Shown: positions 1-9,346 of the stretch, one piece after another
Layout: each line of letters begins with the position of its first letter
How positions within the stretch are numbered: the first letter of the stretch is position 1
DNA from: Excoecaria cochinchinensis
Taxonomy: Eukaryota; Streptophyta; Magnoliopsida; Malpighiales; Euphorbiaceae
Direction: 5' to 3'
Length of the DNA: 64,000 nt
Assembly: GCA_947683425.1 (NCBI GenBank)
Contig: CANTUQ010000004.1
Location: 33,805,001-33,869,000 of the forward strand
The notes under the pieces: model-generated
The model's database searches: none
Told to the model about the DNA's origin: nothing
The model's input: only the letters and a program-made list of their open reading frames with translations
Program-made: the position numbers and the translations under genes

Positions 1-1977
1 GTTGAGGCTCCTATCCTTACTCAACCCATCTCGGGTAAGGAGTTTGTTATTTACAGTGATGCTTCTGGAATTGGTCTTGGATGTGTGCTGATGCAGGAGG
101 GTAAAGTAGTGGCTTATGCTTCTCGCCAGTTGAAGCCACATGAGAAGAACTATCCGACGCATGATTTAGAGTTGGCAGCTGTGATCTTTGCTTTGAAGAT
201 TTGGCGTCATTACCTATATGGGGAAAAGTGTAGGATCTTCTCGGACCACAAGAGTTTAAGATACTTCCTTTCACAGAAAGAGTTGAACATGAGACAGCGC
301 ATATGGCTTGAGTTGTTTAAGGACTACGACTGCATTGTGGATTACCATCCTGGTAAGGCCAATGTAGTTGCAGATGCTTTGAGTCGTAAGTCAGTTTCAG
401 CCTTGTTCTTGAGGCATTTCAGATGGCGATTTGGTTCGGATGGGGCTTTGCTTGCCCAGTTGCGTGTGAAGCCTACTTTGAGACAGAGGATTGTGGATGC
501 TCAGAGAGATGATGTGAGGCTTCAGCGGATTGTGCATGAGGTTAGATCGGGTAAGCCATCAGAGTTCTCAGTTCAGGATGGGGTACTTATGTTCAGAGAT
601 CGTCTGTGTGTGCCAGAGTCTGAGGATTTGAGGAGACAGCTCATGAGTGAGGCGCATAGTTCAGTCTTTACTATGCATCCGGGCAGTGAGAAGATGTACA
701 GAGACATGAAGCAATTCTATTGGTGGTCCGGTATGAAGCGTGATATTGTGGATTTTGTTTCCAAGTGCTTGACTTGTCAGCAGGTGAAGGCAGAGCATCA
801 GGTTCCTTCAGGTTTGCTTATGCCTTTATCCATTCCTGAGTGGAAATGGAGTGATATCACCATGGACTTTGTTTCTGGCTTGCCTTTGACTCAGAGGAAG
901 CATGATTCGGTTTGGGTTATTGTGGATCGGCTTACGAAGTCAGCTCACTTCTTGCCAGTTAGAGTGGACTACTCTATGGACAGATTAGCCAGTATCTATG
1001 TGGATGAGATAGTTCGGTTGCATGGTGTGTCTTTGTCCATAGTGTCAGATCGGGATCCGAGGTTTGCTTCCAAGTTTTGGAAGGAGTTACAGAGAGCTTT
1101 GGGCACTAGGTTGAACTTCAGTACAGCGTTTCATCCTCAGACCGATGGTCAGTCAGAGCGAGTTATTCAGATTCTGGAGGATATGATGAGGGCTTGTACT
1201 TTGGATTTTTCGGGCAGTTGGGACAGATATGTATCATTGATGGAGTTTGCCTACAACAACAGTTTCCAGTCGAGTATTGGTATGGCACCATATGAGGCTT
1301 TGTATGGTCGTCAGTGTAGGACTCCGATTTGTTCGACCGAGCTATCCGAGAGATCTATGATTGGACCAGACTTGGTTAGAGATACTGAAGAGAAAATCAG
1401 AGTAGTGCAGCGGAATTTGAAGGCAGCAAAGGATCGACAGAAGTCTTACGCCAATTTGAAAAGAAAAGATGTGCATTATGAGATCGGGGACAAGGTTTTC
1501 CTTAAAGTTTCTCCTTGGAGGAGAGTGCTTCGATTTGGAAAGAAGGGTAAGCTTAGTCCTCGTTTCATTGGACCTTATGAGATTTTGGCTAAGGTGGGAC
1601 CTGTAGCCTACAGATTAGCGCTACCGATGGAGTTAGCAAAGTTACATGATGTGTTTCACGTTTCGATGCTTCGTCGGTACAGATCAGATCCTTCTCATGT
1701 TCTGTCAGTTCAGGATATTCAGGTTCAGCCAGACTTCTCTTATGATGAGGAACCGCGAGCTATTCTAGCCCGAGAGGTTAGGCAGTTGAGAAATAAGCAG
1801 ATTCCTTTGGTTAAAGTGTTGTGGATCCATCATGGAGTCGAGGAAGCGACTTGGGAGCCAGAGGAGTCGATGAGAGCTCAGTATCCACAGTTATTCAGTT
1901 CAGGTGAGAATTTCGAGGACGAAATTCTTATTAGTAGGGGAGAGTTGTCACACCCCATTTGCCCCCTAGTAGAATGA
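1..1977 (+). CDS. pol: Ty3/gypsy pol C-terminal part: RNase H, integrase, chromodomain (5' partial)
   Basis: The frame is open from base 1 to the TGA at 1975-1977; the first Met (85) is internal. RNase H starts near base 55 with YSDASGIGLG and continues through TRQ-like and DHKSLRYF motifs to DALSRK. Integrase follows: an HHCC zinc finger (HPGSEKMYRDM ... CLTCQQ), then the catalytic triad in MDFVSGLP, SDRDPRF and SERVIQ. The C-terminus holds an FHVSMLRRY segment and a chromodomain-like VLWIHHGVEEATWEP, which in this family is thought to steer integration to marked chromatin. The stop codon lies about 30 nt inside the LTR, as also seen in element E at 53431. No premature stop or frameshift is visible in this part. 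Confidence 0.93.
   Translation, partial: VEAPILTQPISGKEFVIYSDASGIGLGCVLMQEGKVVAYASRQLKPHEKNYPTHDLELAAVIFALKIWRHYLYGEKCRIFSDHKSLRYFLSQKELNMRQRIWLELFKDYDCIVDYHPGKANVVADALSRKSVSALFLRHFRWRFGSDGALLAQLRVKPTLRQRIVDAQRDDVRLQRIVHEVRSGKPSEFSVQDGVLMFRDRLCVPESEDLRRQLMSEAHSSVFTMHPGSEKMYRDMKQFYWWSGMKRDIVDFVSKCLTCQQVKAEHQVPSGLLMPLSIPEWKWSDITMDFVSGLPLTQRKHDSVWVIVDRLTKSAHFLPVRVDYSMDRLASIYVDEIVRLHGVSLSIVSDRDPRFASKFWKELQRALGTRLNFSTAFHPQTDGQSERVIQILEDMMRACTLDFSGSWDRYVSLMEFAYNNSFQSSIGMAPYEALYGRQCRTPICSTELSERSMIGPDLVRDTEEKIRVVQRNLKAAKDRQKSYANLKRKDVHYEIGDKVFLKVSPWRRVLRFGKKGKLSPRFIGPYEILAKVGPVAYRLALPMELAKLHDVFHVSMLRRYRSDPSHVLSVQDIQVQPDFSYDEEPRAILAREVRQLRNKQIPLVKVLWIHHGVEEATWEPEESMRAQYPQLFSSGENFEDEILISRGELSHPICPLVE
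1933..1945 (+). other. Polypurine tract of T1
   Basis: A purine-rich run, AGTAGGGGAGAGT, directly abuts the TGTCACACC LTR start. It is the expected primer for plus-strand DNA synthesis. The same tract precedes the LTR of E (53387-53399). Confidence 0.8.
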
Positions 1978-2521
1978 GCCTGTCTGTCTGTCTATCTGTC
2001 TGTCAGTATGTGTAAGCATTCGCATGTGTTCAGCATTTCATAAGGGTATTTCAGTAAAATGTATGATTTTGGGGTTTATTATTATGTGGGTGCATACATG
2101 GCATTAGTGTGTTTAATTAAATGAGATATACTTGTGTGCATGTGTTCATACCATGGTAGGGTATGCATAAGTGAAGAGGGTTTTAGGTGTGTGTAGTGTA
2201 GGTTATTTTAGTGTGAGTGATTAGTGTCACCAATAGGAGTTTGATACATATTTAGAATAAAGAAAAGAGAAAGAAAAGGGAATGAGAGAAAAGAAACTTA
2301 CAGATTCACGTTTTTCTCACTCACTCTCTTCTTCTTCACTTTCTTTATTCCCAAGTACTGTGTATTTTGATTCAAGGTCTTATTGGTGAAGTTAATCCTC
2401 TCCTTGCATTCCTTAGCTTGGTAAGTGCAAGATCTAGTCTTTGTTTTACTGTATTTTGCATCTTCTTCTTCCTTGAGTTTAGGTTTAACCTAGGGTTGAA
2501 TTTACTGTGTTTGTGTTCTAG

Positions 2522-2597
2522 ATGAGGCTCCACGTGATCCAAAGGGGAAAGAGGTTGCTGGACCAAGTGGAGCTAAGTGATAGAAGTTAGAATTCAG
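2522..2597 (+). other. Putative leader exon inside the T1 LTR
   Basis: Upstream is a strong 5' splice site (CTTG|GTAAGT, exon end 2420). This 76-nt segment follows a T-rich acceptor (GTGTTCTAG, AG at 2520-2521) and ends at CAG|GTTTGGGA (2598). With 2 nt of phase it reads EAPRDPKGKEVAGPSGAK then TGA at 2578-2580. E (54034-54112) has the same layout and nearly the same peptide. No in-frame ATG lies in the preceding exon, so coding is unproven. A spliced leader is the simpler reading. Confidence 0.45.
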
Positions 2598-2860
2598 GTT
2601 TGGGAATGTTCAACTGTGAAATTGTGTGATTTTAATTCTACTGTAAATTTCTAGGGTTTATGTTCTTGTGAGTTTAAATGCATATGTTCTTGAATTGATT
2701 GGGTGAATTAGTTGATGAATTGAGTTGTATAATTATTGCCTATGATGTTTGAGATGAGTTCTGGAAGGTAAGATCAGGTTTGAATGGTTTTTAATCAAAT
2801 TGAGGTTGAATTCTCGATTCTGGAAATTCTGGAAATCCTGAAAATTTAGGTACTGTTCTT

Positions 2861-3220
2861 CGTCGCGTGACTCGCTACGCAGGAAGGCAAGTCACGTCAC
2901 GTGACTCTTGGTCACGACGTGACATGCCTGCTGAGAAGCCAGTCGCGTGACCAGCTGAAGAACAAGCAAGTCACGCGACGTGATCCTCGGTCACGTCGTG
3001 CGACCTGCGAAGAAGAGGCAGATCACGCAACGTGATCTGCGAGGGAGAAGCAGCGTCACGTCGCGTGACCCTAGGTCACGCCGTGACCTGCATAAGCATT
3101 GCGTGATCCGCGAGGATCACGCAACGCGATAGGCGGGAAATAAGCAGGTCACGAGACGTGACCCTAGGTCACGCCGTGACCTGCCTGTTGAGAAGGCCAG
3201 TCACGCCCAGTGACTAGCCG
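2861..3220 (+). repeat. CG-rich palindrome block, GTCACG/CGTGAC type (T1 LTR)
   Basis: More than a dozen copies of the half-site TCACG and its complement CGTGA, arranged as short-spaced inverted pairs such as GGTCACGCCGTGACC and GTCACGCGACGTGAT, occupy about 360 bp of otherwise AT-rich LTR. The motif resembles G-box/ACGT cores bound by plant bZIP and bHLH factors. Blocks of different sequence but similar design occupy the same LTR position in S, E and H. Confidence 0.7.
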
Positions 3221-3437
3221 ATCTCGCCCGTTTCTCCGTTCAGCCCGTTTTTCCGAAATTTCCTAGTTTTTAACTCAGAAATGAATTTGGTATTACTTCT
3301 GAATGGACTTTACTGTTGTATGATGCATATCTTACTGCTTGATGCTTCGATATGCGTGATGGCATGATTTTCTGATGAATTATACTCTATATCCTGAAAT
3401 GTGATCAGTTTGACGCATAACCTGCTAGAGTCAAGTA

Positions 3438-3677
3438 AGTGGATAGTTAGGCATGCCTAATAGAGTCTTTAGCTGCAGCCCTCAGTTCAGTTTGGACCCC
3501 GATCAGGTCCCCGTTTGGTTCCTCGCGAACCCTTCAGTATAGAATCTTGTTTAAGATTCCCTCAGTATATAAATAACATGTTTTGATAAATGATATAATA
3601 TTTGACTTGTACCTGTGAGGTACCCTCAGTATTCGATTCGTACCCGTAAGGTACCCTCAGTACACTCGTTATCCACT
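3438..3677 (+). promoter_or_regulatory. Cluster of small hairpins closed by an outer stem (T1 LTR)
   Basis: An outer pair AGTGGATA (3438-3445) / TATCCACT (3670-3677) encloses five hairpins with 5-bp or longer stems: GGACC/GGTCC (3494-3510), GGTTC/GAACC (3517-3531), GAATC/GATTC (3542-3559), GTACC/GGTAC (3609-3623) and GTACC/GGTAC (3640-3654). The E LTR keeps the stems but changes both sides of the third one. This suggests an RNA fold; its function is unknown. Confidence 0.6.
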
Positions 3678-3904
3678 GTCTAGAGTCAGCAGGTATTCTT
3701 TAAATGTTAATAGAAATGTTCTGATCCGATATGGCTTTGTATGGAATATCTGAATAAGTTTAATGATGAAATACATGTTGGTTTATTCTGTAATACATAT
3801 GATGATGAGATTCTGAAAGTATGGTATTTAAATACGGGCATGTTTATATGAATTATGCAACAGTCATTGCATTCTGCCATTGTGAATGTGTTATGCCTTG
3901 ACGA

Positions 3905-3987
3905 CCACTGTGAGTGGCCGTCCATAAATTATGTGTGTTTCCCCACTAAGCGTTTTATCGCTTAGCACGGTGTTTTTACCCGTGCAG
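3905..3987 (+). other. Conserved tandem hairpins ending in a 3' splice-site-like CAG (T1 LTR)
   Basis: Three stems in a row: CCACT/AGTGG (3905-3917), CTAAGCG/CGCTTAG (3946-3965) and CACGG/CCGTG (3966-3984), directly followed by CAG (3985-3987) and GTGCGGAAG. The last arm plus the T-rich loop gives TTTTTACCCGTGCAG|G, a good 3' splice acceptor. The pattern recurs in S, J, D, E and H, usually about 390-440 nt from the LTR end. Confidence 0.65.
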
Positions 3988-4374
3988 GTGCGGAAGATGT
4001 TTTGCCTTGAGAGAGTCGCCGTTATCAAGCCAACACAGAAGGGACTAGTGTAGGGCTCAGTTTTGTATCAGTTATTGATTCTTTTTATATAGAACTCTCT
4101 GTATCAGCTTCCGCTTTTGTATCTATATTTTGTATATGTAATATTATTTATATCAGCTGGTTGATCTGATCATTATTGTAATAGTTTAATTATAGTAATG
4201 CATGATCAGCTTTTGCTTTATGCATGTAAAGTTTTTAATTATTCTGTGTTTTCTGAATGTATGTTATGAATGGATGTATACTTTACTTTATACTTGCTTG
4301 GTGGCACCTTTACTCATACGGCATCTCACTTCTTCTCGGATAGGATCGCCTACGTATGGGAAGGGGGTGTTACA

Positions 4375-5147
4375 TCCTTTCCCCTAGAGTTTCCTCATTT
4401 TTGAGACATAATATTTGTCCCTTGATTTTTCCCACTTTTAGCCCACCAAATGAACTCAAATCACCATCATCATGATGTAGAGGAGTTGAACTTTGCTAGG
4501 GAGGATAAGATTTGGGAGGAAATTAGAAGAAAGAAGAAGAAAAATGGAGAAGAAATCGTGAAGTTATATTCGGCAAAGAGGGAGAGAAGGGAGGGCGGTG
4601 GAGGCTAGAGAAATCCAGCCTCTTCACTTCCTTATATAGGCTAAAATTGAAGCAAACCGGTCCCACCGATTTGAACCAAAGTTTTGGTTTTTGGGTAATT
4701 TCTCACTATTTCAAGTCATCTATGAGTTCCTCAACTTATTTTCACTCCCAAATAATTCCATTGTTCTTAAAACATCAAATATAGTTCTCTGCAAAATTTT
4801 AGCTCAATCGGAGGCCATTTAGGGCCCGGTTCACCTAAATTGGTCCGGTTCGATTCAGTTCAGTTCTGCCGTAAAACACTATTCCGAAGCTATCAGAAAT
4901 TGCTAAAAATTATTTTAAACTTGTACACTTCCCACATTACACCCTTTAGAGCTCAAAATCATTTTCTAAAAATTCGGTCAAACCCTGGTTCAATTGAACC
5001 GAACTAGAGGCCAACTTCAGAATGACTTTCGAAGGCCTATTTAACTCCGTTTGCACTCCAATTTTCACCACCAGACTCCTTTTTACTTGTAATTTCCCAT
5101 GGTCTCATAAAATATTTTTCACTATTGGCTTCTCGGGAGGTCACCCA
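4375..5147 (-). repeat. LTR fragment of chromovirus C (U3 and start of leader)
   Basis: No coding capacity. Read on the minus strand it resembles the U3 of LTR D (45237-49517) and of LTR I (61861-62259): the same alternation of short CGGTT/CCGGTTC-type motifs and a following TATA box (4631-4638) with a pyrimidine-rich leader downstream. The left side is cut by T1 and the right side is fused to RT. Confidence 0.6.
4631..4638 (-). promoter_or_regulatory. TATA box in the LTR fragment of C
   Basis: The minus strand reads CCTATATAAGGAAG, followed by a CT-rich leader starting about 40 nt downstream. This is a typical plant LTR promoter arrangement, seen only from the sequence. Confidence 0.55.
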
Positions 5148-5570
5148 TCAGGGGCAAGTCACTGGCGCATTGGTCAATCCAAATGGCATCACCAAGAATT
5201 CATAGTGGCCATATCGTGTCCGAAAAGCAGTCTTAGCCACATCCACATCCTTAACCCTCAACTTGTAGTAACCGAACCTCAAATCAATCTTGGAGAAAAC
5301 TCTGGCTCCCCTAAGTTGATCAAACAAATCCTCTATCCTTGGTAACGGATACTTATTCTTCACAGTGACTTTATTGATTTGCCTATAATCAATACACATC
5401 CTTAAGTTATCGTCCTTTTTCTTAACAAACAAAGCTGGAGCACTCCATGGAGAAATGCTAGGCCTGATAAAGCCTTTATCCAATAGCTTCTATAATTGAG
5501 TTTTTAATTCTCTCAGTTCCACAGGAGCCATTCGATAAGGAGCTTTAGAAATAGGAGTAGTGCCTGGCAT
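5148..5570 (-). pseudogene. pol: Reverse transcriptase N-terminal fragment (element C)
   Basis: The minus-strand frame gives IRPSISPWSAPALFVKKKDD, RMCIDYRQINKVTVKNKYPLP, FSKIDLRFGYYKLRV and MPFGLTNAP, the fingers and early palm blocks of a Ty3/gypsy RT. It stops just after NAP at about 5148, before the catalytic YVDD block, and runs into LTR sequence. The linker from protease (5484-5570) carries a stop. It is non-functional. Confidence 0.85.
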
Positions 5571-5575
5571 AATCT

Positions 5576-6208
5576 CTATGGATAGCTCCACCTCTCTCTC
5601 TCTAGTGGTAAACCAGGTAAATTTTCAAGTAACATGTCCACAAACTCCCTTACGACTGGAATATCTTGAATCTTAACTAGACTCCATTTAGAATCCAAAA
5701 CCACGGCCAAAAATGCCTCACACGCTTTTCTCATGAAACCCCTCGCTTGTATAGCTGAAATCACATTACCCAAGGGACTATAAACCAAACAACTCACAAC
5801 CACTGCAGACTGATCACTCTTGAGCACCACTATCTTTCTATGGCAATCCACTACTGCCTGGTGCTTGTACAACCAGTCCATACCCAAAATCAAGTCAAAC
5901 TCGTGGAAAGGCAAACTAATCAAATCCACAGGAAACTTTACACCTTGCACTATAAGGGGACAATTCCTATACACTCTACTCACATTGACACTATGCCCTA
6001 AGGGACTGGTCATACAAATCTCATAATCTAATTGGGATACATTAGACAACTTAGCACACAACTTATTAGAACACAAATATGAGTGTGTGGACCCAGGGTC
6101 TATTAGAGGATGCAATTCAGTGTCAAAGAGTAGGAACTTACCAGCAATCACTTTCGGTGCATCTTGCTCTTCTCGAGGTCTCATAGCAAAAGCTCTCACC
6201 GGTGCCAC
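5576..6208 (-). pseudogene. Aspartic protease region (element C)
   Basis: An open 210-codon stretch shows the retropepsin-like block LIDPGSTHSYLCS (DPGS in place of the usual DTGA/DSGS) and the downstream LILGMDWL flap/helix motif, as in plant chromovirus proteases (gag-polyprotein cleavage). It is separated from gag and RT by stops, and the frame is not continuous with either neighbour. A remnant of the same region occurs in element D near 49770-49870. Confidence 0.8.
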
Positions 6209-6280
6209 TGGTGGGCGATCTATTGGCTCAGATGAAGTACCATCTCTAGGCCTGCTACCACGACCTTGACCTTAACTGGC

Positions 6281-7186
6281 TTAAGGGGTATTAGACCCCA
6301 CACTATTGGCTTCTTGCCTTCCTTGGAAATTCTCAGACAAATTCAGACAGTTGGCCAAGAAATGGCCTGTGCTGCCACACCTAAAGTAGCCACCCGTCAA
6401 CCAATGACATTCACCCCGATGGCGCTTGTTACAATGAGAGCACTCCAGCACAACATCACCTCGGCCACCAGAACCTCCTCTTCCTGTACCAGAACCTTGA
6501 GAAGACCCTTGTCTTCTACCTCTTAAAGCAAGGCTAAGAGCAAACTCATCTAGAGAATTCCCTTGGAAACCCTTAGACCTTTTCCCTGAGTATGAACCTC
6601 CACGAGGAGCATTTCTCTTCTGAGCTCTTTCCCTCAAAACAGTCTCCAAGCATTCCGCTCGTAAAGCCGCTTGTACAATCTGATAGTAACTAACCATCAG
6701 GGAACTCATCAACGAAATTAACATTGCTCTAAGAGTCTTAGTCAAGCTCGCTTCAAAATGCTGACACCAAAAATCTTCTATAAGAACACCCGGAGGAGCA
6801 TACTTACTAAGCTGGTTAAAATTTTTCTCATAGTCGGCAACCGACAATGCTCTCTGCTTGAAGCTCAAAAACTATGCCCATCTAGCTTCCTTATACGCAC
6901 TACTCACATACTTATTATGAAATTCCCGTTCAAAGAACTCCCATGTGACTAGGTCGGGCAACTGAGGTTGACTCAAAACCAATCTCTACTAATCGTAGGT
7001 GGAACCTTGCAAAAGTGAAACTGCACATTCCACTTCTCTATCCCAAGGATAATGAATCTCTTCCAAAACCCTCTTCACCTTCTCAATCCACAACTCCGCC
7101 TTATTCGACTTGTCCAAACTTGTCCCATAAAAATCCTCAGCTCTAGACTTTTTCACACTTTCTATTGGAGCGCTCGAGGCCGTCAC
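6281..7186 (-). pseudogene. gag: Gag (element C), interrupted
   Basis: Two open pieces (7186-6989 and 6868-6281) give the N-terminal AELWIEKVKRVLEEI capsid segment, SVADYEKNFNQLSKYAP, a basic Gly/Arg-rich tail (GRGGSGGRG) and a nucleocapsid region CSHCNKRHRGEC followed by YFRCGSTGHFLANC. The last should be a CCHC knuckle, but its first Cys is Tyr (TAC). The pieces are split by two adjacent TAG codons after STYD, where relatives commonly have Trp, and by another TAG before LSFKQR. The element could not assemble particles. Confidence 0.82.
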
Positions 7187-7448
7187 CCTCTCTAAGACTC
7201 AAGCCATATCCTGAGATATCTTTAATATAGCCTCAAACGGCATGGCTGGAGCCTTAGGTTGCACCCTAGCTGGTTGAGCCAGACCAGACACAGATGGATC
7301 TTGCTCTCGGGGATTTGCACTCTCTACTCACCCTTTGACGGACCACACCCAGACTCCATCTAAAATCAAAACACAAGGTATCTGCATTAGGCCAATATAA
7401 TCCTACACAAAAATCTACTCTACGATCGCCCAAAAAAGTCTAAACCAG

Positions 7449-7460
7449 GCTCTGATACCA
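7449..7460 (-). other. Primer binding site (iMet type) of element C
   Basis: The minus strand reads TGGTATCAGAGC, the complement of the 3' end of plant initiator tRNA-Met, 7 nt after the LTR end GTTACA (7473-7468). This fixes the orientation of C. Confidence 0.85.
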
Positions 7461-8621
7461 ATAAAATTGTAACGGCTGTAGACACCGGGTCCCGACCCAA
7501 TGATGAAAATGATACTTGCCACAAGTAAAGGTGTCAAAAATGATGTTTTCCTTGTAGAAAATCTCATTGGTTCCTCTAAATATTTTAATTCAAAAATTTG
7601 CATTTTTACTCTTATTTTTATTCCTTTTTATTTATATTTTTATTTTTATTTTTTTATATTTTATTTTATTTTATTTTATATTTTATTTTATTTATTTGGG
7701 TTGCATGCATGCGGGCCTTGCCCGCGTGGGAGCGCACGCAGGCGCTGTGTGCCTGCCTGGCGGCGTGCGCCCGCAGGGGCGCACGTTACCGGGGGGGACG
7801 CGTGCCCCCTGGACGCACATCACCTGGCGTGACGGGCGCCCATAGGGGCGCGCGTCGCCTTGCTTCACCTGCGGGCACTCCTGCGCTTTCCCCTTCTCGC
7901 GCGGTCATTTTCACCGGCAAATTTTGTCAAATTTCAAACTGTTATTTCTATTTGTTTCATGTTTTTATGTTATTTTTGGTTATTGAGATTAAAAAGAGAT
8001 TTTTGTGTCTTTCCATTTTGGGACAAGACAGGGAAACAAAAGGATCCTTTGTTTTCATTTGTAGAGGGGGGCTGAATTTTGAAAGCAAAAAAGATGATAG
8101 GCTCTCTTCTCTCAAGCTGAAGGCAGACGGGAGCTATCTCCAAAAATCTTTAAAAATATTTTTCAAGTTTTAATCTTTTCTATTCTAATAAAACATTTCA
8201 TCTTTGGTTTGATTTGAGCAAGAAAAAAAAATATTTTCTTTGCTTATTCATCCCACCAAAAATATTTTCTTGAGCTAATTTATTTAAAAACATAGATTTT
8301 CATATTTTTCTTGGGTGTTTACCACCGTAAATTCGACAAGGAGGACGGATAAAGATACTATTTTCTTCGATCCATAAATTATGAGCGTAAACATTTTTGG
8401 ACCCATTCTCATTTATTTTTGTATATTATTTATTCTTGTTAATATTGTTATCTTTTGGTTATTATTACCATGTTTCATTGTTACTTTTCTAATCTTTTTA
8501 TTGTTGCAGTTGTTTGGCTTTTCTCTTTATTGTTATTTTTACCAACTTTTCATCACTGTCAAAGTTTTTTCCTTATTAGTATTACCATTAGCATTGTTTT
8601 CCAGTTGTTTCCATTGTCTTC

Positions 8622-8625
8622 ATTA

Positions 8626-8723
<98 letters not shown>

Positions 8724-8748
8724 TTGTTGTTGTTGTTGTTGTTGTGTT
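8622..8748 (+). repeat. Compound microsatellite (ATT)n-(GTT)n
   Basis: About 65 bp of ATT/TTA repeats pass directly into about 55 bp of GTT repeats with one TTTTTG interruption. Solo LTR S inserted at its right end and duplicated GTGTT. Long reading frames here are pure repeat and not genes. Confidence 0.95.
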
Positions 8749-9261
8749 TGTCACACCCCATAAGTGGCCTAATCGGAAATTGGCAATTTTCATTGGATAT
8801 TTTAAGGACAATTGAGTCATCTATTAATGTAAGAGGATTTAATTGTAAGGAAATAATAGTGTTTAATTGCAAATGTCTAGTTTAGTGAGGAAAGAGTATT
8901 TTGACAAGGACTTTTTGGTAATTATTTTGGATCAAAAGGTAAAAGAGAATAAGTGGATTAGTGATTCTGGTGCATGTGTGCCAAGTGGAAGGAGGATGTG
9001 CACGTGGTGAGGGAAAGGAATGAAAAAGTTTTCTCATTCTTTTCTGGTTTTCTCTCACGCAAACCACATTCTGCCTTTTCTTCATTTTTCTGTTCTTCCT
9101 ATCATTTGCATGTGTGTTCAGTCATTGTGGAATTAGGGTTTGAGATTAGAAAAGAAGTTACAGAAGGTAAGTGGCTATTGGTTTCGTGTGGTTCTTCTTC
9201 TCATATGGGTTTCTAGAGATTCTGTTCTTGGGTTTTAATTGTGGCTTTATTTGTTTGCAAG

Positions 9262-9346
9262 CATCTGAGGATTAAAGGAAAGAGAAAGGAAAAGGGCAAG
9301 ATAGTGGACTGAGAGTGCAAGTGGACGTTTTTGAGCTTCGATACAG
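9262..9346 (+). other. Putative leader exon inside solo LTR S
   Basis: Donor GAAG|GTAAGT (9167), acceptor TTTGTTTGCAAG (AG 9260-9261), second donor ATACAG|GTTTGGGA (9347), matching T1, E and D. The segment is A/G-rich and one frame reads KGKRKEKGK. That frame is in a different phase from T1/E/D, so the splice signals are better conserved than any coding. Confidence 0.4.

Larger units (their letters stand above)
1..4374 (+). mobile_element. Tekay/Del-type Ty3/gypsy element T1, 3' half
   Basis: The window opens inside the pol gene of a plus-strand chromovirus and runs through its end, a polypurine tract and a full 3' LTR. The pol order RNase H, integrase, chromodomain and the TGTCACACC LTR start fit the Tekay/Del branch of plant chromoviruses. 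The 5' LTR, gag, protease and most of RT lie left of the window, so TSD and age cannot be judged. The open 659-codon frame suggests a fairly young copy. It seems to have inserted into the LTR of element C, which resumes at 4375. Confidence 0.9.
1946..4374 (+). repeat. 3' LTR of Tekay-like element T1 (2429 bp)
   Basis: It begins TGTCACACCCC and ends GGGTGTTACA, so it has TG...CA ends. It is related to S (8749-11183) and E (53400-55926) with the same internal order: pyrimidine-rich leader (2310-2420), GTAAGT (2421), short exon-like segment (2522-2597), CG palindromes (2861-3220), hairpin cluster (3438-3677), double hairpin (3905-3987), then about 390 nt to the end. No canonical TATA box was recognised; a CCAAT sits near 2229. 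Confidence 0.9.
4375..7473 (-). mobile_element. Broken chromovirus C (minus strand)
   Basis: Reading leftwards from 7473: the last bases of a 5' LTR (GTTACA), an iMet-type PBS, gag with zinc-knuckle remains, protease, the first part of RT, then an abrupt jump at about 5148 into an LTR piece. RNase H, integrase and most of both LTRs are missing, so a large internal deletion joined RT to U3. B1 starts 3 bp after the LTR remnant, and T1 cuts the LTR piece at 4374. Confidence 0.75.

Noticed and set aside
8455..8872. Long frames of poly-Ile/Tyr/Cys/Asn on both strands
   Set aside because: They are translations of the ATT/GTT microsatellite.
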